A stretch of 64,000 bases of DNA from Bryoerythrophyllum caledonicum (Eukaryota > Streptophyta > Bryopsida > Pottiales > Pottiaceae): assembly GCA_963971425.1 (NCBI GenBank), contig OZ020523.1:18100867-18164866 (forward strand). The letters are read 5' to 3'. Numbering within the stretch: position 1 is the first letter of the stretch; each line of letters starts with the position of its first letter. Of this stretch, positions 46,498 through 55,900 are shown piece by piece. Position numbers and translations under genes: made by a program. The notes under the pieces are model-generated. The model was not told where the DNA came from. It made no database searches and saw only the letters and a list, made by a program, of their open reading frames with translations.

Positions 46498-47565
46498 GAG
46501 ATTGTAGAGGCCACTAATGCTCCCTACCTCGGAGTAGACTCTTCCACTCCGTTGTTGGCTCGCACTATTTAGTGGCGACCACCTAATGAGGGTATTACCT
46601 TTGTGGAGCTATTTGTCGGTATCAGTATGGGGCTCGCGGCTGTGTTGGAGGCCGGGCCGAAGATACGACAATATACCCACGTAGATAGTGACTTTGCAGC
46701 TAATCGTGCCGCTCACCATCACATTCAGCGTCTTCTGGCGTTGTATCCATAGCAGTTACCTTCTGCGATTCGAGGGTGTTTTGGCAAGTTGCTACGTGAT
46801 GTGATGATTATTAGTGAGGATGATCTTTGCCGGATAGGTCACGTGGACTTGGTGATTGCCGGATGGCCTTGCCAAGGCCATTCACGAGCGGGTGGTGAAC
46901 GTGGCTTGGATGATCCATGGTCGGGTCTCTTTGCAGATTTGCTCAGGCTCATCTAGTAGTGGATTACCCACCAATGGAAGCCACCGGGGTACATTTTTGA
47001 TAATGTACCCCTATTAGGGGATACACGGACGAAAAAGTGTGAGGATGGGGCATACATCCATCACCTTCTTAGTCCCCCCACGTTTTTTGATGCCACGGCA
47101 TTCGGCTCTTACACCCATCGGCCACGTTGGATTTCGACCAACACGGCATTATCCACGACGTTGACTTCTGCACTTGCTCAAGTGCAACGGCCTGTGCGCC
47201 GTGAGGTCAATGACATCTTGGAAAACTATCGTGTTTCCACGGAGGTTACGAAGGATGATGAGCCACCATTGGCTGTGGTGAACTGCGTTGATTTCACTCG
47301 AGGGGCATTTCCCACCTTGATGTGTTATTCGGGCTTTCTTGCCTTAAGGACACGTGGTCTGGGCATGGTTTGGGACTCCTCTTCCCAAACTTACGAGGAG
47401 CCTTCTGCCAATGAAAGAGAGCGGACAATGGACATTTTTATAGGCACCACCGCCGCAGCGGATCACTCTGAGGGCCAACGTCATTGTTTGTTGGGTCAAG
47501 CCATTGACCTCAACATCCTCGTTTGGGTTTGTGGCCTTTGTTTCGCTGTTCAGCGCTGTTTGAGT
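46498..47565 (+). pseudogene. Cytosine-5 DNA methyltransferase domain in the retrotransposon
   Basis: In one frame (codons starting at 46573) the sequence reads FVELFVGISMGLAAVLEAG, which is motif I, then VDSD (motif II). The catalytic motif IV is GWPCQGHSRAGG with the Pro-Cys-Gln nucleophile loop intact. Motif VI reads DNV where the family has ENV. The C-terminal part holds FPTLMCYSGF (motif IX region), YEEPSANERERTM, and LLGQAIDLNILVW (motif X region); this last arrangement resembles DNMT3/DRM-like enzymes. The frame is broken by TAG at 46570-46572, 46750-46752, 46954-46956 and 46957-46959, but no frame change occurs between motif I and X. In a working copy it would methylate cytosine in DNA; DNMTs inside retrotransposons have been described in dinoflagellates and charophyte algae. 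Confidence 0.88.
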
Positions 47566-48040
47566 GACCATTCACGTGTGTTGGCGGTAGACTCTGATGG
47601 TCAAGGGGTAGCGGTGCCACATTTCACTGAGATCGAGGAAGCAGAGTTGTTTTTTCGTTTGAAGAGACATGCAGTAGAGGAACTTCGTGCTCAGCATGTC
47701 TTTGCAGCTTTGGTCGAGGACTTTGGTCGAGAGGATGCCTGTGATATCTTTGCCCAATTTTATCATCACGACACGGGGATTTCTGTGGATTGCGTAAGTG
47801 AGGAGTCTGGGGGTCACAATGCCTTCTTTGCTACTAAGTAGCAATCACCGGTCGTGCCTGTATGCGGTGAGTCTTCTACAATAAAGACTACAGAGTTTGA
47901 TGATTGGCCTTTGGTTTTGGAGCCATATCTTACCGGTGCCGAAGCACGAAAGGTACGAGCGTTTATTCGTTCGTATCGTAGTTATTTTGTCTTTAGTCTC
48001 AATGATTTGGAGGGCTTCAAATGCAAATCAATTCACATCT
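47566..48040 (+). pseudogene. Linker between methyltransferase and RT, retrotransposon
   Basis: Same frame as the methyltransferase, with a TAG at 47839-47841. The first half (VDSDGQGVAVPHFTEIEEAELFF and on) has no domain I recognise; it is where a protease might be expected, but no DTG/DSG motif in suitable context is visible. The second half (FDDWPLVLEPYLTGAEARKV, IRSYRSYFVFS) is like the segment just before the gypsy RT domain. Confidence 0.55.
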
Positions 48041-49340
48041 AGTTGGAAGACGACCACCCAATCTTTCGACAACCGTATAGTCTCAGTTTATCTAAGAAAG
48101 TTGGATTCAGATTCTAGTCAGGAGTTGTTGGCCGCCAACTTTATTAAGCTTTCTAACGGCGAGTACGCTTGTGCCACGGTTATATCTTCAAATAATGATA
48201 TCTTTGGCAACTAGACGGAAAAGCGGATGTGTGGGGACTATAGGCCAGTCAATTGCAAGACCAAGTCAAACCGGTATCCCATGCCCACGCCAGAGGAGTT
48301 GTTTGATGCGGTGGGCCACACTAGAGTATTTAGTACTTTAGATTTGCGGTCTGGTTACCACTAGTTACCGTTGATGGTGGAATACCGGGTGAAGACTGCA
48401 TTCTGGGGAGTTGATCAGGATAGGAGAGATCAATTCTATCATTGAAAGTTTCTCCCATTTGGCCTTAAGAATGCACCCATTGAGTTTCAGAGGGTGGTGG
48501 ATCAAGTGTTGACCAGTTTATTGTGTGCTCAATGCTACATTGATGATGTTATCATTTTTAGTACCAGCCCACACAAGCATGTGAGGCATCTTCAAGCGGT
48601 TTTTGAGAGGTTACGGCAATGTGGATTGCGCTTGCACCATGGAAAGTGCAAATCCTTTGACGACTGGTTGCCATACTTGAGACATATGATTGTTCTAGGG
48701 GTCTTGGCGTGCAACAGGCCAAGGTGGATGTGTTGCAGAAGATTCTTGCCCCAATCGACGTCTCACGGATTCGAGTTTTTTTTGGCTTGGCAAATTACTA
48801 TCGCCGGTTTGTCAAGAACTTTAGCTTGATTGCTAATCCATTAACTATTCTCATGGGAAATGATCAACCATGGACTAGGGGGCGGGAGTAGCAAGAGGCG
48901 TTTGCTACTTTGAAGCTGAACCTCAGTTCAGCGCCAATGGTGCGGCGTCCAAATGCTACACGATCCTTTCAGTTGCACACAAACTGGAGTGCTATGGGTT
49001 TGGGGGTTGTATTGACTCAGAAGGATGATGAGGGACGGGAGTACGTTGTGGCGTTTGCTTCTAGGAGCAACAACAACGCGGAGTCCAACTATTCGTCCTA
49101 TCAGAGGTGGCCTTGGCCGCGGTTTGGGCCATAGCCCATTTTAGGCCCTATTTGTATGAGCAACGTTTTACGTTGGTGAGTGACCATCAGCCATTGAAGT
49201 GGCTCATGGAGTCTGACAAGCTTACTGGCAAGCCCAACAGGTGGGCTTTATTGCTTCAGGAGTATGACTTTGAGGTTGTACATCAGGCCGGCATCACGAA
49301 CTTGGATGCGGATGGTTTATCTCGCAATCCAAGTCGTTCG
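48040..49340 (+). pseudogene. Reverse transcriptase and RNase H, Ty3/gypsy type, decayed
   Basis: The domain begins LEDDHPIFRQPYSLS. RT landmarks are MCGDYRPVN, STLDLRSGYH, KFLPFGLKNAP and the catalytic CYIDDVIIFS (near 48535, the YxDD box). FFGLANYYRRFVKNFS follows, then RNase H with QLHTNWSAMGLGVVL, YVVAFASRSNNNAESNYS and DHQPLKWL. It is broken by stops at 48040-48042, 48212-48214, 48362-48364, 48443-48445 and 48888-48890, and by frame changes near 48080, 48700 and 49115. Confidence 0.9.
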
Positions 49341-50416
49341 GAGGAGGATTGGACTCGTGCCAAGTGGCATGGAGGCTGTGACAGGAAGTCAGTCCCGGGG
49401 TGGCATGCAGCATCTTACCTCACGTTGATGTCCGGCTCCGCATCGACATTGCTTGATTTGGCAGCGGATGAGGAATCGGATAAGGCCCAAGCTGTTAGCG
49501 ATGTGTGGGAAGATGGTCCAGTCTTGCACAAGCTTCAACACGAGACACTTCTACCAGCTCTTTCGGCTATGGAACGTGATAAAGTTGGGCACCGAATAGC
49601 AAGGTTCCGTTGGGAGAACGGCCTTCTATTTTGAATGTGGCTAAATGGAACTAGGCGCATAGTTCCAAGGCTAGATCAGAGGGCTTTGTTGGTACGGCAA
49701 GTACATGAAGACCTAGGACATTTTTATGTGCAACGGACTCATTCGATGCTGCGCAGCCAATATTGGTGGGCCAACATGTATCAGCAGGTCGCCACGTATG
49801 TTTCTCGGTGTGAAGTATGTGATCGTGTTAGATCCAGCTGCAACGCCTTATCACCTCTGTCGCAACCTTTGCCCATTATGGGGCTAGGATATTGGTGGTC
49901 TTTGGACTTTGTAGCTCCACTTGTCGTGACTCCACGCGGAGCCAAATATGTCTTAGTGATGGTGGAGCATTTCAGCAAGTGGAGTGAGCTTGTGGCTCTT
50001 CCGCAGAACTCTTCAGAGTCGGCGGCCATGGCATTCCTCGACCGAGTATTGGATCGCTTTGGAGCTCCTGTTGAGGTTTTGACAGACCAGGGACATGAGT
50101 TCCTTGGGGTTTTCGAAGCTTTGTGTACCAATGCTTTGATTGACCATCGTACCACTTCTCGGAATCACCCGAAAGCGGATGGTTTGGCAGAGCGTGTGGT
50201 TCAGACCGTGAAGCGTGGCCTATGGAAGTATGGATTTCTTCTAGGTAGCCACCATGATTGGGATCTGATGATACCATGGATCGCCATGGGGTACCGGTTT
50301 AGTTGGCAGACTTCGCTGACTGCTTTCAGTCTGTATCAGTTGTTGTACGGGCAAAAGCCAATTTTACCAAGTTTCGTTTGGGAAAAGTTCGCTCCGGTTG
50401 TGGATTTGGACATCTA
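49341..50416 (+). pseudogene. Integrase, Ty3/gypsy type
   Basis: The zinc-binding HHCC start is VHEDLGH then CEVCDR (near 49700-49830). The catalytic DDE triad residues are seen as SLDFVAPL, LTDQGHEF and the Glu in DGLAERVVQTVKRG. The frame is open from 49635 to 50416; a TGA at 49632-49634 separates it from the RNase H frame. A family-typical tail (AMENLSIAQHRDTLRYARI) follows in another frame at 50453-50530. Confidence 0.9.
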
Positions 50417-50613
50417 GAGGTGTGGGCCTAGTGTCTACGGGATTGAGCGAAGTTGTTCAAGCGGGCTATGTCCATGGCCATGGAAAACTTATCCATCGCT
50501 CAACATCGTGACACCTTACGGTACGCTCGTATATGTAGCGGTGCCTACCGACCTCAGCTACGACGTTTCTCCACGGGGATTACGTTTATCTACAGCGTGA
50601 GGCATCCACGACG

Positions 50614-50961
50614 TTGGACGTCAAGGTTGGGGGCACCATTCTTCGTGTGAAGGATGTGGTGCTCAGTGGCATCTTGTTGCTGGAAGGCAAGGATGGCCGG
50701 GAGTGTCGGGAGCACTTTATAAATTGTGTTCGATGTCATTTACCCATTGATGGCTTTGTTCATCCGGAGTTGGCGGTTGTGCCCGACGGCCTTCCGTGTT
50801 TTGTGTGTGGTGAGAAGAAGGGCGCAGCTACCATGTTTTGTGACTATTGCCAGCGTGGTTGGTATATGGCTTACTTGAGGCCGCCTCTTTCTACTCGACC
50901 GTCCAGGGATCGGATTTGCCCTCGTTATTGGAGGTTATCTCGGCCACGTTTCACCTTATGA
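50614..50961 (+). pseudogene. Degenerate PHD finger at the retrotransposon C-terminus
   Basis: TILRVKDVVLSGILLLEGKDG (an SH3-like integrase tail) leads into CFVCGEKKGAATMFCDYCQRGWYMAYL and, 15 residues on, ICPRYW. Spacing matches the C4HC3 plan of a PHD finger (CxxC, CxxC, GWH-C-L, WICPxC), but the His and two Cys positions are Tyr here, so metal binding would fail. PHD fingers read histone tails; in a retrotransposon this position is where chromoviruses carry a chromodomain. Confidence 0.7.
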
Positions 50962-51361
50962 AACGACTTGAATTTCTTGTGGACTTGCCACTGTGTGGTG
51001 CGTTGCCATCTAGTTGGAGTTTCTGGTTTCGATTTAGGCATAGGCAACGTGGAGATTGACCAAGGGATTGGCAACAAAGTTGCTTAAGGCGATTCAAGAT
51101 GTGGCTCACATTGCATCCGACCTACCCTCTCTTTGTTACTTCTCCATGTGCTATTTGATTCGGCGACGGGTGACATCTTCGACTGGATGCGTAGAGTTGT
51201 TGCAGCGACATCACCGTGGCATTTAGTCTTGTTAGTGTTGTATGGTCCTAGCTAGATAGAGGGTCTCTTTATCCGCTAGGGGCACTTGAGGGTGTATTAC
51301 GTATACTTGTTTTAATATATGTTTTTTGTTTATTTAATCTTGTTTAGGACTATGGATCTGT

Positions 51362-51391
51362 TGTGGTTATCAATCTTTCTTTACACGACAG
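51362..51391 (+). other. Start of 3' LTR (truncated)
   Basis: TGTGGTTATCAATCTTTCTT is the same LTR start found at 29690 and 30152. Similarity to the 29690 copy ends after ACACGACAG, where unrelated sequence begins. Confidence 0.6.
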
Positions 51392-51730
51392 CACGAACGG
51401 ATGCACGAACGGAAATCAATTCTATTAATAATATAGACTAGTGGAACCCGCGCCTTCCATTTTTATCCCTCATCTTGGCAGTTCTATTTTTATCCCTCAT
51501 GTACTGATCTTTAACCCTTAAGGAACCAAGGCAATTTTGTAGAATCTCAACTCTATTGATTAATGCCTGCCAAGATGAATTTTTATGAATGTAACCTTAG
51601 GATCTTCTTCTAAAATTATATGAGGTGAATGATGTGATAAATATATAGTGTTGTAAAGATATAGCTTAGTTGTCTTAGGAGATTAGTTGTCTTTGTAATT
51701 CAAAAATCAACTACTCTAAATATTATATTT
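51392..51730. other. Intergenic, nothing coding
   Basis: Contains TTTAACCCTTAAGGAACCAA near 51513, resembling the end of the TTAA-bounded transposon family (TTAACCCCTAAGGTACC), without a matching second end nearby. No gene seen. Confidence 0.4.
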
Positions 51731-51734
51731 AGTG

Positions 51735-51915
51735 TAGGTACACTATTAATATGAGTTGTCAATGCTATAAGTTTTTACTCTAGATGAATATTTTACCAAC
51801 CATGTTCACAATGATCGTCCTTTATCAGTAATATAAATAGTTGTACTCTCAGTAAAAATCCTTATCAAAAGTAAAAAGTTATAGTGCTTTCAAATAATAA
51901 AGAACCACTATACTA
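51735..51915. mobile_element. MITE related to the one at 1475-1694
   Basis: The inner arms CTATAAGTTTTTACTC (near 51765) and AGTAAAAAGTTATAG (near 51867) are inverted, and ACTCTAGATGAATATTTTACCAA matches ACTCTTGATGCCAATTTTTACCAA in the other copy. Termini are diverged, so the limits are approximate. Confidence 0.6.
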
Positions 51916-51918
51916 TAC

Positions 51919-52062
51919 TTAGGGGCAGTTTACACTACGGACCAAGAACTCGTTCCATGCACCTCTAAAATATGTGATTGGCCAATCGAGTTGATGGAGC
52001 CAATCACAGATTTTAGAGGTGCATGGAACGAGTTCTTGGTCCGTAGTGTAAACCGCCCCTAA
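51919..52062. mobile_element. Near-perfect 144-bp foldback element
   Basis: Two 64-base arms (51919-51982 and 51999-52062) are inverted copies with only two mismatches, separated by 16 bases. It begins TTAGGGGCAGTTTACACTAC. It would fold into one long hairpin if transcribed. Arms this similar suggest recent insertion or selection. No flanking duplication is evident. Confidence 0.9.
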
Positions 52063-52941
52063 TTTAAAATACAGATTTTCCCTTTGTCCTTCGAGGGTTT
52101 TACAAGTCTCTCTATGCACAACATAAGCAATAACATATATCATCAATATCAGGTGATACCCACTCCTTAACTGGGATATATTTGCAAGGAGGAGGACGTG
52201 GATGTTGCTTTTACTTTTACTTTTACGTTTACTATTAAGGTAAGCCTCCCCATAACCAACAAAAACCCATAGCAAACGGCTACAAAACTGGGGTATATCC
52301 AACCCTCTTCCATCCCATTACAACGAGGTGAGCTCCAAACGGAGGTTTGCTATTAGTCAAGACCCTTACTTTTGGTCGTTGGTTATGGGGGGTACCTACT
52401 ACTAGCCACCCACTAAACATGGTTGCACAGTTTGAAAATTCATAACTAATTCAATTTTCATGGAAAAAATATGAAATCACTTGGGTTGGAATCGTAACTC
52501 TATTGGCTATCACTGGAAAATAAAAGTATAATTATCTCCTCTCTCCATATATGCCCACTCCGTAACTTGTCGGTTTTAGGGGGGCTGAACTTAGTATCTG
52601 ATAACTGGGAATCCATCCCCGATACCCGGATCAATCCGATACCCGAGAACACCCTCCAGACATCCGCAGCAGGTGAACACGCTTCGTGCCGAAGCATTGC
52701 AAACCCGACTCGCGCTTTGCGGTGCGCTCATCTGCCAACTCACAGATCCATTGTTCGCACACAATAAACACCTCGTCCTTCCCCATCGCCATCGCCATCG
52801 CCATGCACGCACTGGCGCAGCCCTCGCCTCTGTAGCCACCACCGTCGTCGCCGCCCGCCACTCGTCCTCGCTTCTCTAGCACTCCTTCATTCCTCGCGCA
52901 AATTTCACTCGTCGGGCTTTGGCGATCGTTAGGGTTTTGCC
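52063..52941. other. Upstream region of 2-OGDH
   Basis: Probable promoter and 5' UTR. It contains (CCATCG)n at about 52784-52803 and CTTTTACTTTTACTTTTACG near 52210. Antisense frames here and across exon 1 reflect high GC and are not called. Confidence 0.5.
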
Positions 52942-55900
52942 ATGGTGTGGCAGCGCGTGACGTCCGTCGCGGCCCGGGCCGCGGCGCGATCCGCCCTGCG
53001 GCAAGCGCGATCTCGGCCCTCGCTGGTTGGGAGCGCGGCGCGAGCCGGATTGTACACGCGCAGCAGCGGTGGTGGTGTGGTGGAGGTGCCTGATTTGAGC
53101 TCGGCGCTGTCGGGATGGGCGCGCGCACTGCACTCGTCGCGGGAGAAGCTGCAGCAGGCGGCGGCGCCGATGAGCGTGCCGCTGTCGAAGCTCACGGACA
53201 ACTTTTTGGACGGGACCTCGAGTGTGTACTTGGAGGAGCTGCAGCGCGCGTGGGAGGTGGATCCGAAGAGCGTGGACGCGTCGTGGGATACGTTCTTTCG
53301 CAACTTCACGGGGCAGGCGGCAACGAACCTCGGGCTGTCCGGGCAGACCATCCAGGAGAGCATGCGGCTGCTGCTGCTGGTGCGCGCGTACCAGGTGAAC
53401 GGGCACATGAAGGCCAAGCTGGATCCGCTCGCGTTGGACGACCGCAAGATCCCGCAAGAGCTCGACCCTGCGCTTTACGGATTCAATGAGGCCGATCTTG
53501 ATCGCGAGTTCTTCCTTGGCGTGTGGCGCATGGCCGGGTTTCTGTCGGAGAATCGGCCGGTGCAGACGTTGCGCGCAATTCTGTCGAGGTGTGTTGAAAT
53601 TTTTGGTCCAATTAGGGTTGTTGATCCCTTCTTAGTTCTAATTGCAGCCGTGACTGCTTCTCTCAGTCTGTTATGTCTAATTGCAGTTGTGATTGCTTCT
53701 CTCAATCTCTAAGGTCTAATTGCAGTCGTAATTGCAACATACGTGAGAAATCTTGAGTTGAATCTAATATGCAGGGGTTTTGGTTAGTGAGAGATGGGCT
53801 CTGACCTCGTGAGCGGGGATTCGTTGTCAGGCTGGAACAGGCTTATTGTGGCACCATTGGATACGAATACATGCACATTCCAGACCGGGAGAAGTGTAAC
53901 TGGCTGCGTGATCGGATTGAGACTCAGCTTCCTGGGAAGTATGGACCGAGTAGGAAGGCTGTCATTCTCGATCGGCTCATGTGGGCAACCGATTTCGAGA
54001 ACTTCTTGTCGCAGAAATGGACCGCAGCCAAGAGGTTTGGTTTGGAAGGGTGCGAGACCTTGATTCCAGGTACGTTGATTCCATATTATTGAATGCCTTC
54101 AACTTGAAACGTCAGTCGGGAACCGTATGTGTAAGCACGTATTCTACTCTATAGAATACAAAAATGTATTAAAGTTTCACCTTTGGATTGAAGATTCTCC
54201 GACCTCCATCTTTCATTTGGAGGTCATTTCAATATATCTACCTTATCATGTTCAAATGCGATACCATACGTGTAGAATACTGTGACCAACAGTGGCACCT
54301 TGTGACGTTTAAGGGTTAATGTGAAGATGTTGCTGAGTGGCTTTGTCTTTGACAGGTATGAAGGAGCTCATTGACAGAGCGGCCGATCAGGGTGTAGAGA
54401 GTATAGTGATTGGTATGCCGCATAGAGGACGTCTGAATGTCCTAGCGAATGTGGTTCGGAAACCTCTGAGGCAAATTTTCAGTGAGTTTAGTGGAGGCAT
54501 CAAGCCGTCGGAGGATGCGGGTTACACTGGCAGTGGGGATGTGAAGTATCATCTAGGTACATCATATGACCGGCCTACGCGTACCGGGAAGAGAGTACAT
54601 CTTTCTCTGGTAGCTAACCCCAGCCATTTGGAGGCTGTGGACCCTGTTGTTATTGGGAAGACTCGTGCCAAGCAATACTATTCTAATGACAAGGATCGGA
54701 GCAAGAACATGGCTATCTTGCTTCATGGAGATGGTAGTTTTGCGGGTCAAGGTGTGGTTTATGAAACCCTCCATTTGAGCGATCTTCCCAACTATACAGT
54801 TGGAGGCACCATTCACATTGTGGTCAACAACCAGGTGCTGTACAGTACCGATTTTACCTCTTTGGAGATAGGGGCAACTAAATTACAACGAACCTTTATC
54901 TCTCTGGGTTTCTTGTATGTTCATAGTAAGGTGGTGGGGTTTATGATGGTGAATTGAGGCGATGTGCTGAATTTTGATTCGTGAACCGCAGGTTGCGTTC
55001 ACAACCGATCCTAAATCAAGCAGGTCTTCGCCTTACTGTACTGACGTGGCCAAGGCTCTCAATGCACCCATTTTCCATGTCAATGGTGACGATGTGGAGG
55101 CAGTTGTGCATTGTTGCGAGCTTGCAGCTGAATGGCGTAATAAGTTCAAGGCCGATGTCGTCGTTGACATTGTGTGTTACCGTAGATTTGGACACAATGA
55201 GATAGACGAGCCCTCCTTTACGCAGCCCAACATGTACAAGGTACCATCCTCTTCAAGCATGCTCCCGCGGCTTCCTCGCCAGATAATATGCAAATTTTAT
55301 CTTAATCACTTGGCTTTTGCTTTTAGAATTTATCTGCAAAGACCGTTCCTTTAGGAGCTTTATTTTGGCTATGTTAAGATTACTTTTCGGTTGTGGTTGA
55401 AAGCGTGTTTTGGATTTTTTTCTGATGACCGATGTTTTGATGTGTACTTAATGTATTCGGCCTGTGATTATTACAGGTTATCAGGGCTCATCCACCAGCA
55501 CTCGACATCTACATGACCAGAATGATTGAGGAGAAACAACTCTCACAAGAGGAGGTCTCGAGTCTTCAGGACAACGTCTTCAAAATACTCAATGAAGAGT
55601 TTAACAGCAGCAAGGATTATGTCCCAAGCGCTCGGGACTGGTTGGCTGCCTACTGGCAAGGTTTCAAGGGTCCAGAGCAGCTCTCTAGGATTCGAAACAC
55701 AGGGTATGATTTGATCATTCTTCAGCTGGTGATGATTTTGTGATGCTCTTTAAAGAACAGCTGTTCACCTAGACATCAGTGTTTGTAAATACCTAATGCT
55801 TTTAAAAATATTTGATTGCATCTATTTTTCAAGGATTCTTATGGTTTTATTTGGGGTTTTTCCAGTGTGAAGCCAGAAATTTTGAAGAATGTTGGGCAGT

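Larger units (their letters stand above)
46211..51391 (+). mobile_element. Ty3/gypsy retrotransposon carrying a DNA methyltransferase and a PHD-like finger, decayed
   Basis: Order on the plus strand: unidentified leader (46236-46463), cytosine-5 methyltransferase (about 46573-47560), linker (to 48000), reverse transcriptase and RNase H (about 48040-49340), integrase (about 49600-50416), chromatin-binding-like C-terminus with degenerate PHD finger (50614-50961), then the polypurine/LTR junction near 51290-51362. RT-RNaseH-IN order is that of Ty3/gypsy. No recognisable gag or retroviral-type protease was identified. No 5' LTR is seen, and only about 30 bases of 3' LTR remain, so both ends are truncated. 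Many in-frame stops and at least three frame changes show it cannot produce its polyprotein. Confidence 0.85.

Noticed and set aside
47566-47838. Retroviral-type aspartic protease in the linker
   Set aside because: No D-T/S-G motif in a plausible protease context could be found in any frame.
52631-53457. Minus-strand frames of 165-193 codons across 2-OGDH exon 1
   Set aside because: Antisense shadows caused by high GC; Arg/Ala/Pro-rich without domains, while the plus strand encodes the E1 N-terminus.
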